Position numbers and translations under genes: made by a program. DNA of 64,000 nt, taken from the NCBI RefSeq assembly GCF_010894435.1, contig NZ_JAAIXZ010000003.1, positions 372,001 through 436,000 of the forward strand, in the 5' to 3' direction. Source of the stretch: Pyxidicoccus trucidator. GTDB lineage: Bacteria; Myxococcota; Myxococcia; Myxococcales; Myxococcaceae. Below, one piece after another: positions 15,938-24,700 of the stretch (its first letter is position 1; every line of letters starts with the position of its first letter). Below the pieces are notes generated by a model. That model worked only from the letters and a program-made list of their open reading frames with translations. It had not been told where the DNA came from and did not search any database.

Positions 15938-16812
15938 AGCCCTGGATGCCCGTGGAGCGCATCGCGCGACTCTCACCCGAAGCACTCGCCGCGCGAACCA
16001 CGCCAGTCATCCTCACCAGCGCCATCCAGGACTGGCCCGCGCTGGAGAAGTGGACACCCGCGTACTTCCGCGATGCCTGTGGCGCACAGGAGGTGTGGCT
16101 GCACCGCTTCACCCGGCGCAATGCGCTGAAGGCCACGCTGGGAACGTACGTGGACGGGCTGGAGGGCAGGGGCCCGCTCGCGGATGGCGGGTCCGAGCTG
16201 TACTTCGCCTACGACGCCTCCGTGCTTGGAGGCGCCACGCGGCTGCGCGACGACTTCGACTTCCGTCCGCTGTTCCCCTCGGGCATGGGCCTGCCGAAGA
16301 CGGGGCTGTGGATGGGGCGTCGGGGCGCGCATACGCCGCTGCACTACGACATCGACGCGCTCAACCTCCACGCGGTGCTGCGAGGCCGCAAGCGCTTCAT
16401 CCTCTTCCCGCCCGAGGACTCCGCCCGGCTCTACCCGTCGGACGTCTTCGAGTGGACCACCGTCTTCAGCGAGGTGCGCGTCGCCCGGCCGGACCTCGCG
16501 AGGCACCCGGACGCTGCGCGGGCCCAGGGCCACGAAGCCGTCATCGGCCCGGGGGAGGTGCTGCTGCTCCCGCCCGGCTGGTGGCACGACGTGCTGTCGC
16601 TGGAGGACTCGCTGTCGCTCAACGCGTGGTGGGTGACGCCGGGGCTGTTCGCGGGTCCGAGGCTGTGGCGCGAGAATGCCCGCGCGCTGCTGCACCGGCT
16701 GGGTCTGCATGCGCGGAACCGCTGCACGTGCTGTGGGCACGGGGACCTGCGCATCCACCTGGGGTGGGAAGCAGAGCCCGAGCACGCCGTCCCGCGGGCT
16801 CGCGCGGCCTGA
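15934..16812 (+). CDS. Cupin-like JmjC-type Fe(II)/2-oxoglutarate oxygenase
   Basis: A 292-residue cupin_8/JmjC-like protein. The metal-binding facial triad is His137-x-Asp139 (TPLHYDIDALN) and His218 (GWWHDVLS). The LRGRKRFILFPPED segment between them is diagnostic of FIH/JMJD-type hydroxylases. It ends with a Cys/His pair-rich segment (RNRCTCCGHGD) that could bind metal. It is the last gene of a coupled three-gene operon with the FemAB-like and TVP38 genes. Bacterial relatives hydroxylate proteins or small peptides, and the target is unknown. The C-terminal codons are included in a 73-bp tandem duplication that extends past the stop. Confidence 0.85.
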   Translation: MKPWMPVERIARLSPEALAARTTPVILTSAIQDWPALEKWTPAYFRDACGAQEVWLHRFTRRNALKATLGTYVDGLEGRGPLADGGSELYFAYDASVLGGATRLRDDFDFRPLFPSGMGLPKTGLWMGRRGAHTPLHYDIDALNLHAVLRGRKRFILFPPEDSARLYPSDVFEWTTVFSEVRVARPDLARHPDAARAQGHEAVIGPGEVLLLPPGWWHDVLSLEDSLSLNAWWVTPGLFAGPRLWRENARALLHRLGLHARNRCTCCGHGDLRIHLGWEAEPEHAVPRARAA

Positions 16813-16910
16813 GCCTCCGAGGCCCACCGCGCCGCACTGGGAAGCAGGGGCCGAGCACGGTGTCGCACAGGCCCGTGCGGCCTGAGCCTCCGAGGCCACC
16901 ACGCCGCCCG
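16765..16910 (+). repeat. 73-bp tandem duplication of the cupin gene's 3' end
   Basis: TGGGAAGCAGAGCCCGAGCACG at 16765 recurs as TGGGAAGCAGGGGCCGAGCACG at 16838. Both copies continue through CGGCCTGAGCCTCCGAGGCC, which includes the TGA stop. Copy 2 lies fully downstream of the functional stop at 16812 and still reads as a related C-terminus ending in Gln-Ala-Arg-Ala-Ala-stop. Confidence 0.85.
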
Positions 16911-16929
16911 TGCACCTGAACGGGCGGCG
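16902..16929. terminator. 10-bp-stem hairpin between convergent genes
   Basis: CGCCGCCCGT (16902-16911) pairs perfectly with ACGGGCGGCG (16920-16929) around an 8-base loop. It lies between the cupin operon and the convergent small lipoprotein gene, so it is well placed as a shared terminator. Confidence 0.6.
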
Positions 16930-16941
16930 CGAAGGAGCAGA

Positions 16942-17358
16942 CTACTCCGACCAGTACGAGCCCAGGCCGGCGCGCACGAGGTCGCAGATGTAGATGATGG
17001 CGTCATCCCCATCGTCATAGACGCCGCGCGAGTGGAGGCAGCGCGCGCTGTTGGGGCGGGGCGCGCCATACTGCGCGGCGAGCTGCTTGCAGTACGTGTC
17101 ACCGGCGGTGCCAGCGGTGCACTCCACCGTGCACGCGTTCCCGCTCTCCCAGGACGGGTTGTAGGTGGGGTACGAGTCGGCCGTGTTCCAGCACAGGCCG
17201 CTGGAGCACTGCGAGTCGCTCGAACAGGACGCGCCAATCGCCTTCAGCGCCTGCTCCTGCTCGGAGAGGGTGGGCTCGGTAACGACTTCAGCGCCGCCAC
17301 AGGCCAGCGTGAACAGCGAGGCCAGCACCAGCAGGGACGCCGCGACAGGGACTCTCAT
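16942..17358 (-). CDS. Small Cys-rich lipoprotein of unknown function
   Basis: A 138-residue protein with a clear lipoprotein signal (MRVPVAASLLVLASLF, then LACGG with the lipobox Cys near residue 20). The mature part has about eight further cysteines, in pairs such as CSSDSQCSSGLCW and CTVECTAG. The first pattern resembles short disulfide-rich modules (the Cys-x(5)-Cys-x(4)-Cys motif seen in many myxobacterial surface lipoproteins). No enzyme motif is seen. Upstream in-frame ATGs exist, but MRVPV gives the standard signal peptide. Likely an exported, disulfide-stabilised surface or periplasmic lipoprotein. Confidence 0.75.
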   Translation of the reverse strand: MRVPVAASLLVLASLFTLACGGAEVVTEPTLSEQEQALKAIGASCSSDSQCSSGLCWNTADSYPTYNPSWESGNACTVECTAGTAGDTYCKQLAAQYGAPRPNSARCLHSRGVYDDGDDAIIYICDLVRAGLGSYWSE

Positions 17359-17509
17359 GGGGGACTCCATTCCAACGGGGGGAGCCCTGGATTCACATAT
17401 TTTCAGCAAATGATGCAAGTCACGAAAGCACTGTCGCGTGCGACGACCGTGGCCCGGGCGTCGGGGACTGCTCGCCCGGGGGGACGTGCACCCGTCCGTT
17501 ACGGGGCCG

Positions 17510-18901
17510 TCACGGACTGGAGCGCCGTGCGTGGACGGCGGCCTCCAGCCTGGACAGTCCCCGCCTGAGCTCCTCCATCTCAGCCTTCAGGGCATCGACC
17601 TCGGCGCTCTTCGCGCGGAGCTCCTGCGTGCGTCGCTCCAGCGCCTGGATGGCGGCCATGTTCACCCCGTCGATGTCGAGCAGGCCGATGCTCTTGTCAT
17701 CGGTTCCCAGGCCGAAGGCCGCGCGGAAGTCCTGGGCGACGGGGCCCAGGTGGCGGACCCCGGGGCCTTCGTCCTTGTAGCGCCAGCTCTCGACGGGCAT
17801 CCGCGCCACCTTCGCGAGGACCTCCTCTCCGTCGATGTGGCGGAAGTCCTCCTTGGTGTCGCGGTCGGAGGTGCAGCTGAACACCCCCGAGCCGGCCGGC
17901 AGGTCGCACCCCGTGGAGAGCGCGGAGTTGGTCCTCAGCCGCACCCCACCCGCGGCGCGCACCATGAACTGGTTGTTCGCGGTGCTGGAAGCCACGGCGG
18001 TGATCGACTGGTCACCCCAGATGAACGCGCCGGTATGCCCACCCGTCGTCACCCGGTGCCCCAGCGCCATCGAGTAGTTCGCATCCGCCGACACCCGGTA
18101 GCCGATGGCGACCGCGCCCTGGCCCGAGGCGACGTTGGTGTAGCCCATGGCGGTGGAGCCGAACCCGCTTGCGACGGAGGAGGCGCCAGCAGCGAAGCTC
18201 ACCGTCCCCGAGGCCTCGTTGCTGCTGCCGAAGCACGCGGCGTCCGTGCCGCTCGCGGCGCACTGGTCCCCGAAGGCGAAGGAGGCGAACCCGCTCGCCG
18301 TGGTCAGGTTGCCGCCCGCCCAGGAGTAGAAGCCGATGCTGGCGTCATTCCACTGGTCCACGGCATTGCCGGCGCGAAACGCGCCCTTGGACGGGTGCCA
18401 CATGAGCCGCAGCCCCGTGCCCGTCATGGGCACGGCGCCGTTGCCGAGGTCTCCGCGCGCGAGCAGTCCACCCGCCGAGTCCACGGTGAAGAGCGGGTAG
18501 TTGCTCCAGACAGGGGTGGCTGCCGAGGTGTTCTCGACGCGAAGCAGGGGCGTCGGGTCCTGGACGGGGGCCGTTGCTTCGACGCGCAGCCCGGCCTTAG
18601 TGGTCAGCCTGCCGTCCGTGCTCCCCGTTCCCGAGAGCGTGAACGAGCCCTCCTGGAGCGCCGTCCCATTCTGGATGTAGCCGCCGTTGCCTGGCAGGGG
18701 CGGGCGCGCATCGGCGAGGCGCGGGTCGTTGCCTTCCACGGAGGTGGCGGGCCCATTTCCATACCGGACGCTGACGGCGTTCTCCTCGAGCTCCAGTCCT
18801 GTCCCGACCTCCCAGGACTGCCCGGAGGCCTCCTCCGAACCACACCCTCCCGTGCTCACGGCGATGCATCCCAGCGTGGCCAACAGCGTTCTGATTTTCA
18901 T
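17510..18901 (-). CDS. Lipoprotein with trimeric-adhesin-like repeats and S74 intramolecular chaperone domain
   Basis: A 463-residue protein with a lipoprotein signal (STGGC, lipobox Cys at 20). Residues about 235-330 contain YadA-head-like repeats (ASGFASFAFGDQ, ASGFGSTAMGY, ASGQGAVAIGY). These form left-handed beta-rolls in trimers. The C-terminal about 120 residues are a peptidase S74 tail-fibre chaperone (SDRDTKEDF with the Ser and Lys of the autocleavage dyad, then ESWRYKDEG and a terminal coiled coil). In phage tail fibres and some surface proteins, S74 guides trimer assembly and then cuts itself off. No phage genes flank it, so it is probably a host surface fibre. Confidence 0.85.
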   Translation of the reverse strand: MKIRTLLATLGCIAVSTGGCGSEEASGQSWEVGTGLELEENAVSVRYGNGPATSVEGNDPRLADARPPLPGNGGYIQNGTALQEGSFTLSGTGSTDGRLTTKAGLRVEATAPVQDPTPLLRVENTSAATPVWSNYPLFTVDSAGGLLARGDLGNGAVPMTGTGLRLMWHPSKGAFRAGNAVDQWNDASIGFYSWAGGNLTTASGFASFAFGDQCAASGTDAACFGSSNEASGTVSFAAGASSVASGFGSTAMGYTNVASGQGAVAIGYRVSADANYSMALGHRVTTGGHTGAFIWGDQSITAVASSTANNQFMVRAAGGVRLRTNSALSTGCDLPAGSGVFSCTSDRDTKEDFRHIDGEEVLAKVARMPVESWRYKDEGPGVRHLGPVAQDFRAAFGLGTDDKSIGLLDIDGVNMAAIQALERRTQELRAKSAEVDALKAEMEELRRGLSRLEAAVHARRSSP

Positions 18902-19311
18902 GGTGTGTCCCCAGGGGCGAGGCGCAGCGACTTGGAAAGAACGCACGGCGCTCCAAGGCTTCGCCGACAGCGGAGGTGTCTCCGGGAGCTCCGTCCCTGC
19001 TTATGCAGGTGTGTTGCAAGAATTGCCGGAGTGCGGTGTAGGCGCCGCGCCGCGTCCGGTACCCGGCAGGACAGTGCGCGATCGGGCGTGGCGTGCGAGG
19101 GGAGGCCCAGGTGGTTCCACACGCTACCCCTTCGCAGGAACGCCTACGCGCGCGTCCCGCGAGCCGTCAGGTTTCGTGCAAATAGTCGAGGGCCTCGCGG
19201 TCGCCGGTATCGCCTGGACGACGTGCGAGCAGGCGTCGTGAGTTGACCCAGTCCCATCCGCACCGAGCGTGACAATCCATTGGCGCCCCAGGTTTTCACA
19301 AGAGGGCTGCG
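18902..19311. other. 410-bp divergent intergenic region
   Basis: The region lies between the divergent S74 lipoprotein and lytic transglycosylase genes. A TTGACC at 19243-19248 is a possible -35 element for the transglycosylase, but no good -10 lies at normal spacing. No gene, repeat or hairpin of note was found. Confidence 0.35.
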
Positions 19312-22116
19312 ATGGACGGGCTTCGAGCGGGAGCGGTGGTGGTCCTGGCATGCGCGAGCGTGCTGGGCGCAGGCCCCACGTGGGCACAGGAGGGCGGCGA
19401 GGCCGGCCCGGGCGAGGTGCTCTCGGAGGAGCAACTGGAGGCGCTGCTCGACACGCCCACCGCGCAGCCCGACAGCGAGGAGCCGTCGGCGCCGTCCTTC
19501 GGTCCGGAGCAGCTCACGCCGTACTTCGCGGAAGGGACGCTGGCGAAGGCCCGCGCGGAGTTCAACCGGGGCCGCTACAAGCGCGCGCGGGCGCTGCTGT
19601 CGCAGGAGCCGCCCACGCTGCCGGTCCGCTTCCTCCAGGCGCAGAGCGCCCTGCTCGCCAGGGACTTCGCCGTCGCCGCCGACGAGTTCGCGTCGCTGGC
19701 CAACGACTACATCCCGCTGAGAGACCACTGCCTCGTCCGCGCGGCCCAGGCCAACGAGAAGCTGCGCCGGTGGGAGCTGGCCGCGGGGCAGTACCGGGAG
19801 GTGAGTTCCGGCTCGCCGCTCTACCCGGAGGCGCGCTTCAGCCTGTCGCGTGTGCTCCAGCGCCGGGGCGACGTCAGCGGTGCGCTGGCGGCGCTGCAGG
19901 AGCTCATCGACAGCCGCCAGTCGCGCGGGCCGGACGCGCTCCGGATGAAGGCGCTGCTGGCCATCTGCGACCTGGCGCGAGCGCAGGGGAAGTACAACGT
20001 CGAGCACCGCGCGCTGCTGGAGGTGTGGGCCACGAGTCCGCTGTCGCGCGAGGCGCAGCGGGCCGCGCAGCGGCTGAAGGGGCTGCCGCTGCCCATCAAG
20101 TGGAGGGTGCGCCGGGCCGAGGCGCTCGTGGAGCTGCACCGCAACCACGCGGGCATGGAGCTGCTGAACGGCGTGCTGCCCCACGTGCAGCTCCCGGACG
20201 AGCTGGCGTGCCGCTCGCACCTCACCTACGGCCGGGCGCTGCGCAAGGAGCGGCAGCACCGCCGGGCCATCCAGGTGCTCTCGCCGATGGTGGAGCAGTG
20301 CACCTCGCCGGAGCAGCGGCCGCAGGCGCTGTACGTGCTGGGCTACTCGCAGTCGGTGGTGGACCCGAAGTCGGCCATCACCACCTACGCGACGCTCGCG
20401 CGGGACTACCCGGAGCACGGCTACGCGGATGACGGGCTCTTCTTCTCGGCGTGGTTCCTCCAGCGCACGGGGGACACGGACGCGGCGATGGCGCGGTACG
20501 AGGAGACGGCCCGGCGCTACCCGTCCGGCAACTTCGCCTCCGAGGCGCTCTTCCGCGCGTTCTGGCTCCACACCCGCCGCCAGGAGCCCGAGGCCGCGCT
20601 GGCCGCGCTGACGGCGGTGGAGAAGCTGCCCGAGGCGGCGCGCACGGACGAGGCGCTCTGGCGCGCGCGGTACTGGCACGCGCGCATGCTGGAGTCCGGC
20701 GCCGCGAGGCAGGACGCGCTGGACCGCTACGAGCACATCGCCGCCGAGCGTCCCGCGGCCTGGTACGGGCTGCTGTCCCGCTCGCGGCTGGCGCTGCTCG
20801 CTCCCGAGCGACTGGCGAGCCCGAAGCCGTCCCTCGCGGGGACCGGCGGGTCCGGCAGCGCGGGTGGGGCCGTCGAAGTCGCGCAGGGGACCACCAGCCA
20901 TGCCGGAGCGGGCGCGCTCTCCGGGGCCACCGAGGTGGCGGGCAGGTCCCTGGGCTCGACCTCCGGCAAGCCCGGCGCGTCCGCTGGAGCCATCGTCGCG
21001 GCCAGCAACCCCGGTGTCTCCATCGACGTGCTCACCCGAGCCGCCGCCGAGGCCGGCAAGCCCGTGCTGTCCGCTGGAGTCCTCACGTCCGGTGGGGCCC
21101 TTGATGCGGCCGGTAAGCCCGTTCTCTCCACGGGTGTCATCGTCGCGGCCAGCAATCCTGGCGGCACCTTCGGAGCCACCGCCGGAGGCAGCAAGCCGGG
21201 CATGGCCGTCGGTTCCGCCGTGACCCTCGCGACTGGCGCGGCCGTCGGTGTCGGTGCGAGCGGTTCAGGCGCGTCAGCCCGAGCCAGCAAGCCCGGCGCG
21301 GACACGGAGCCCGGCGAGCTCGGAGAGCCGGCCGAGGTCTGGCCACTCTCCCCTGGCCCGCTCCGGAACGACGCGCGCTTCGCGGCGGGAGTGGAGTTGC
21401 TGCGGCTGGGGCTGCCCGGCGCGGTGGAGGAGTTCCTCGCGGTGGACGCCCGGGCGCTGCCCGAGGCCCCGGCGCGGCTGCTGTACCAGACGGTGCTGCG
21501 CACGGGGCGCCGCAAGGCCGCGAGGCAGGTGGCCCGCTCGGCGCTGCACCAGGACATCCAGGGCCCGCTGAGCGCCGAGTCCCGCCCCGTCTGGGAGGCC
21601 ACCTGGCCCAAGGCCTACCGCGCGCTCATCGAGCGCTATGCGCGCTCCTACCGCGTGGACCCGGACCTCCTGCAGGGCCTCATCCGCGAGGAGAGCCGCT
21701 TCAACCCGCGCGCGCGCTCCGCCACGGGAGCACTGGGCCTGGCCCAGCTCATGCCGGCCACCGCGAGGCAGGTGGCGGAGTCGCTGGACCTGCCCCCGGT
21801 GGGCGAGGCGGCGCTGCTCCAGCCGGCGGACAACATCCGCCTGGGCGCGGCCTACCTCGGCCAGCTCACCAAGCACTTCGGGGGCAACGTGGCCTACGCG
21901 GTGGCCGCCTACAACGCCGGCCCCGGAGCGGTGGAGCGCTGGCGCCACGCGCTGCCCCGCGCGGAGCTGGACGAGTGGGTGGAGCACATCGCCTTCGAGG
22001 AGACGCGCGGCTACGTCAAGAAGGTGCTGAGCAGCTACAGCGCCTACAAGCTGCTCTACGGCAAGGAGCCCGCGGTGCTGCGCAACCTCCGCGTGGACGA
22101 CGTCAGCGTGAGGTGA
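19312..22116 (+). CDS. Periplasmic soluble lytic murein transglycosylase with TPR array (Slt-type)
   Basis: A 934-residue protein. It has a signal peptide (hydrophobic 5-22, cleavage near TWA-QE), then about 400 residues of helical TPR-like repeats (many ALxxYxxAxxxxP patterns). A Gly/Ala/Ser-rich insert spans about residues 500-680, followed by a second helical part. The C-terminal SLT domain has the catalytic Glu near residue 793 (LIREESRFNP), GALGLAQLMPATA and AVAAYNAGPGAVERWR. It should cleave peptidoglycan glycan strands to form 1,6-anhydro ends. The superhelical-plus-SLT layout matches Slt70, but the low-complexity insert makes it much longer than usual. It is convergent with the next gene. 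Confidence 0.92.
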   Translation: MDGLRAGAVVVLACASVLGAGPTWAQEGGEAGPGEVLSEEQLEALLDTPTAQPDSEEPSAPSFGPEQLTPYFAEGTLAKARAEFNRGRYKRARALLSQEPPTLPVRFLQAQSALLARDFAVAADEFASLANDYIPLRDHCLVRAAQANEKLRRWELAAGQYREVSSGSPLYPEARFSLSRVLQRRGDVSGALAALQELIDSRQSRGPDALRMKALLAICDLARAQGKYNVEHRALLEVWATSPLSREAQRAAQRLKGLPLPIKWRVRRAEALVELHRNHAGMELLNGVLPHVQLPDELACRSHLTYGRALRKERQHRRAIQVLSPMVEQCTSPEQRPQALYVLGYSQSVVDPKSAITTYATLARDYPEHGYADDGLFFSAWFLQRTGDTDAAMARYEETARRYPSGNFASEALFRAFWLHTRRQEPEAALAALTAVEKLPEAARTDEALWRARYWHARMLESGAARQDALDRYEHIAAERPAAWYGLLSRSRLALLAPERLASPKPSLAGTGGSGSAGGAVEVAQGTTSHAGAGALSGATEVAGRSLGSTSGKPGASAGAIVAASNPGVSIDVLTRAAAEAGKPVLSAGVLTSGGALDAAGKPVLSTGVIVAASNPGGTFGATAGGSKPGMAVGSAVTLATGAAVGVGASGSGASARASKPGADTEPGELGEPAEVWPLSPGPLRNDARFAAGVELLRLGLPGAVEEFLAVDARALPEAPARLLYQTVLRTGRRKAARQVARSALHQDIQGPLSAESRPVWEATWPKAYRALIERYARSYRVDPDLLQGLIREESRFNPRARSATGALGLAQLMPATARQVAESLDLPPVGEAALLQPADNIRLGAAYLGQLTKHFGGNVAYAVAAYNAGPGAVERWRHALPRAELDEWVEHIAFEETRGYVKKVLSSYSAYKLLYGKEPAVLRNLRVDDVSVR

Positions 22117-22133
22117 AGGCCGGCGCCGGGCCG

Positions 22134-22427
22134 TCAGCTCTCCCAGTGCTGGCGGCGGATGAGCTCCAGCGAGTCACGGCCCTGGCCCGTGAGGACGAGG
22201 ACCTCGGTGTCGTCCCAGGCCCAGACGCCCTTCATGTTCCACGGAGCCTCGCTGTCGCCGAAGCGATTCAGGAGCCTCAGGCGCTGCTCCGCGCTCAGGC
22301 GCGCGACGAGGTCGAAGTTATCCCGCACCGCGTAGAACAACCCCAGCATGCCGCGAGTCTGGGCCACGGCGGCCCGGACCTCCTGCTCGAGCCGTTCTTG
22401 CGGTGAGACGTAGATGTCCTGTGACAA
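22134..22427 (-). CDS. Small conserved-looking hypothetical protein
   Basis: A 97-residue protein not assigned to a family. It reads as three helices (residues 8-28, 33-55 and 78-97) with an aromatic central segment (NMKGVWAWDDTEVLVLTGQG). No signal peptide, membrane segment or metal motif is present. Codon use fits the genome. It converges with the lytic transglycosylase gene, leaving 17 bases, which include a CCGGCGCCGG palindrome. Confidence 0.65.
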   Translation of the reverse strand: MSQDIYVSPQERLEQEVRAAVAQTRGMLGLFYAVRDNFDLVARLSAEQRLRLLNRFGDSEAPWNMKGVWAWDDTEVLVLTGQGRDSLELIRRQHWES

Positions 22428-22542
22428 TGTGCCCTGCCTGAAGCGGCGCGAGTGCCGGCGGGGAGGATACCGCGCACCTGACGCCGCGTGCGACGCACGG
22501 GGCCCGCGCCACTGTCCCGGGCAGGCCCCGCGAGGAGAGACC

Positions 22543-23289
22543 TCAGAAGTTGAGGCCGCCGTCCACGTCGATGGTGCGGCCGTTGAAGTAGTCGCACTCG
22601 ATGATGAACTTCACCGCCAGCCAGATGTCCTCGGGCAGGCCGATGCGGCCCACCGGAATCGCGGACACCAGCGCGTCGCGGGCCTTCTGGTTCATGCCCT
22701 GCGTCATCGGCGTCTCAATCATGCCCGGAGCCACCGCGCCCACGCGGACGCCGAAGGGGCCGAACTCGCGCGACCAGGTGACGGTGTTGGCGGCCAGCGC
22801 GGCCTTCGCGGACACGTAGTTGGACTGGCCGCGGTTGCCGTGCCGGGCGATGGACGACATGTTGACGACGACGCCACCCTTGGTGTCCGTCTCCGCCATC
22901 TTCCCCACCACCTCGCGCACCATGAGCGTGGCGCCGGTGAGGTTGACGCCGATGACGGCGTTCCAGTCCGCGGTGGACAGCTTCTTCACCTGGCCGGTGG
23001 TGCGGTCCTTCTTCACCAGCAGCGCGTCGCGGAGGATGCCCGCGTTGTTGATGAGGCCGTTGAGCCCGCCCATCGCCCCGTGCGCCCAGCTGACGAAGGA
23101 GACGATGTCCTCCTCGGAGGACACATCCAGCTTGCGGCGGTGGATGCCGGCGGGCAGGGCGGCGAGCCGCTCCTCATTCACGTCGCCCACGGCCACCTGG
23201 GCACCGGCCTCCGTCAGCCGCTGCGCGAAGTGCGCGCCCATGCCCTGGGCGCCGCCCGTGACGATGATTTTCAGGTCCTTGAGCTGCAT
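22543..23289 (-). CDS. Short-chain dehydrogenase/reductase (FabG-like)
   Basis: A 248-residue classical SDR. It has the cofactor motif TGGAQGMG (11-18), NNAG (81-84), catalytic Ser145/146, Tyr158 and Lys162 (YVSAK), and the C-terminal DVDGGLNF that ends many 3-oxoacyl-reductase and 3-hydroxyacyl-CoA dehydrogenase types. An Asp at the end of strand 2 (GDVNEE) suggests NAD(H) preference over NADP(H). The insert KKDRTTGQVKKLS near 93-105 resembles 3-hydroxyacyl-CoA/17-beta-HSD10-like members. It is probably monocistronic. The 190-base gap to the aminotransferase gene upstream shows no feature. Confidence 0.9.
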   Translation of the reverse strand: MQLKDLKIIVTGGAQGMGAHFAQRLTEAGAQVAVGDVNEERLAALPAGIHRRKLDVSSEEDIVSFVSWAHGAMGGLNGLINNAGILRDALLVKKDRTTGQVKKLSTADWNAVIGVNLTGATLMVREVVGKMAETDTKGGVVVNMSSIARHGNRGQSNYVSAKAALAANTVTWSREFGPFGVRVGAVAPGMIETPMTQGMNQKARDALVSAIPVGRIGLPEDIWLAVKFIIECDYFNGRTIDVDGGLNF

Positions 23290-23479
23290 GCTGTCTCTCC
23301 GGAGTAGGGGCGGCGCGAAGCCCCGGGGACCCGCGCCACCGGAAAAAGTGGGCGCAGGGTACGCAACCGGGGCCGCGCTGGCCAGCGGGGAGAGAACTGA
23401 AACCTGAATCGGTCTTCAACTTCGGAGAAGGAACGCACCGCGCCGGAGGACTCACGGCGCGGCGCGGTACGCCCCCAGC

Positions 23480-24697
23480 CTACATCGCCGCGGAAATCAC
23501 GGCGCCCAGCCGGCGCATGCCCTCGGTAATCAGCTCGGGCGGACGGTTGGAGTAGTTGAGGCGCATGAACTCCGGGCGCGGGTTGTTGGCGAAGAAGGGG
23601 CTGCCGGGCACGAAGGCCACCTTCTGCTCAATCGCCTTGGGCAGCAGCGCGTCGCCGCTGAGGCCCTCGGGCAGTTCCACCCACAGGAACATGCCGCCCT
23701 CGGGCGTCGTCCAGCTCGTGCCGGCGGGCATGTGGACCTTCAGGGCGTCCAGCATGGCGTTGGCGCGCTGGCCGTAGACGGGGCACAGGGCCTCCAGGTG
23801 GGCGCCGTAGTCGAAGCGGGTGAGCAGCTTCGCCACCGCACGCTGGGCGAGCGTGGCGGTGTGCAAATCGGTGGCCTGCTTGGCGATGGTGAGGCTGCGC
23901 ACGAAGTCGCGCGGCCCCGCCACCCAGCCGATGCGCAGGCCCGGGGCGAGCGTCTTGGAGAAGGTGCCCAGGGACACCACGACGCCCTCGTCGTCGAACG
24001 ACGCCATGGACGGCAGGTGGTCGCCGGTGAAGCGCAGCTCGCCGTACGGGTCGTCCTCGAGGATGAGGAAGCGGTACTTCTGGGCCAGCCGCACCAGCTC
24101 GCGCCGACGCTCCAGCGAGAGGGTGGTGCCCTTGGGGTTCTGGAAGTTGGAGACCACGTACACCATCTTCGGGCGGTGCGTGGCCAGCATGCGCTCCAGG
24201 TCATCGGTGCGCATGCCCTGGTCGTCGCTGCCCACGGTGGCGAACTTCGCCTCGTACGAGCCGAACGTCTGCAGGGCCGCCAGGTAGCTGGGGCTCTCCA
24301 CGATGACGAGGTCACCCGGGTCCAGCAGCACCTTGGCGACGAGGTCGATGCCCTGCTGCGAGCCGCTGGTGATGAGCACCTGGTCCGTGGTGGCCACGCG
24401 GCCGCGCTTCTGGAGGTGGCCGCAAATCCACTCGCGCAGGGGGCCGAAGCCCTCGGTGGTGCTGTACTGGAGCGCGGCGCGCCCCTCGGTGGCGAGCACC
24501 TCGGCGTGGGCCTCGGCGATGGCCTCGAGCGGGAAGAGCTCGGGCGCGGGCAGGCCGCCCGCGAAGGAGAGGATGTCGGGCCGCTCGGCGATTTTGAGGA
24601 TTTCGCGCACCGCGGACGTCTTGGTGCGAGCCATCCGCTGGGCCAGCCGCCAGACGGGCGGCGGGGGTAGGGGTGCGCTCATTGCGTCGGCGCTCAT
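23480..24697 (-). CDS. PLP-dependent aminotransferase, class I (2-aminoadipate/multi-substrate type)
   Basis: A 405-residue fold-type I aminotransferase. It has FAGGLPAPELFP, SGSQQGIDL for phosphate binding, Asn187 (NFQNPKG), the DDPYGE segment with Asp216 and Tyr218, and the PLP lysine Lys248 in SKTLAPGLRIGW. The motif set matches the 2-aminoadipate aminotransferase (LysN)/KAT II-like group, which uses 2-oxoglutarate with several amino acids. The gene starts 3 bases after the stop of the Lrp/AsnC regulator. The pair is almost certainly co-transcribed, with the regulator probably sensing the amino acid that the enzyme handles. Confidence 0.9.
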   Translation of the reverse strand: MSADAMSAPLPPPPVWRLAQRMARTKTSAVREILKIAERPDILSFAGGLPAPELFPLEAIAEAHAEVLATEGRAALQYSTTEGFGPLREWICGHLQKRGRVATTDQVLITSGSQQGIDLVAKVLLDPGDLVIVESPSYLAALQTFGSYEAKFATVGSDDQGMRTDDLERMLATHRPKMVYVVSNFQNPKGTTLSLERRRELVRLAQKYRFLILEDDPYGELRFTGDHLPSMASFDDEGVVVSLGTFSKTLAPGLRIGWVAGPRDFVRSLTIAKQATDLHTATLAQRAVAKLLTRFDYGAHLEALCPVYGQRANAMLDALKVHMPAGTSWTTPEGGMFLWVELPEGLSGDALLPKAIEQKVAFVPGSPFFANNPRPEFMRLNYSNRPPELITEGMRRLGAVISAAM

Positions 24698-24700
24698 GAT

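Noticed and set aside
17510-18901. Prophage suspected from the tail-fibre S74 domain
   Set aside because: The protein has a lipobox and the flanking genes are bacterial. No capsid, terminase, portal or integrase gene is near.
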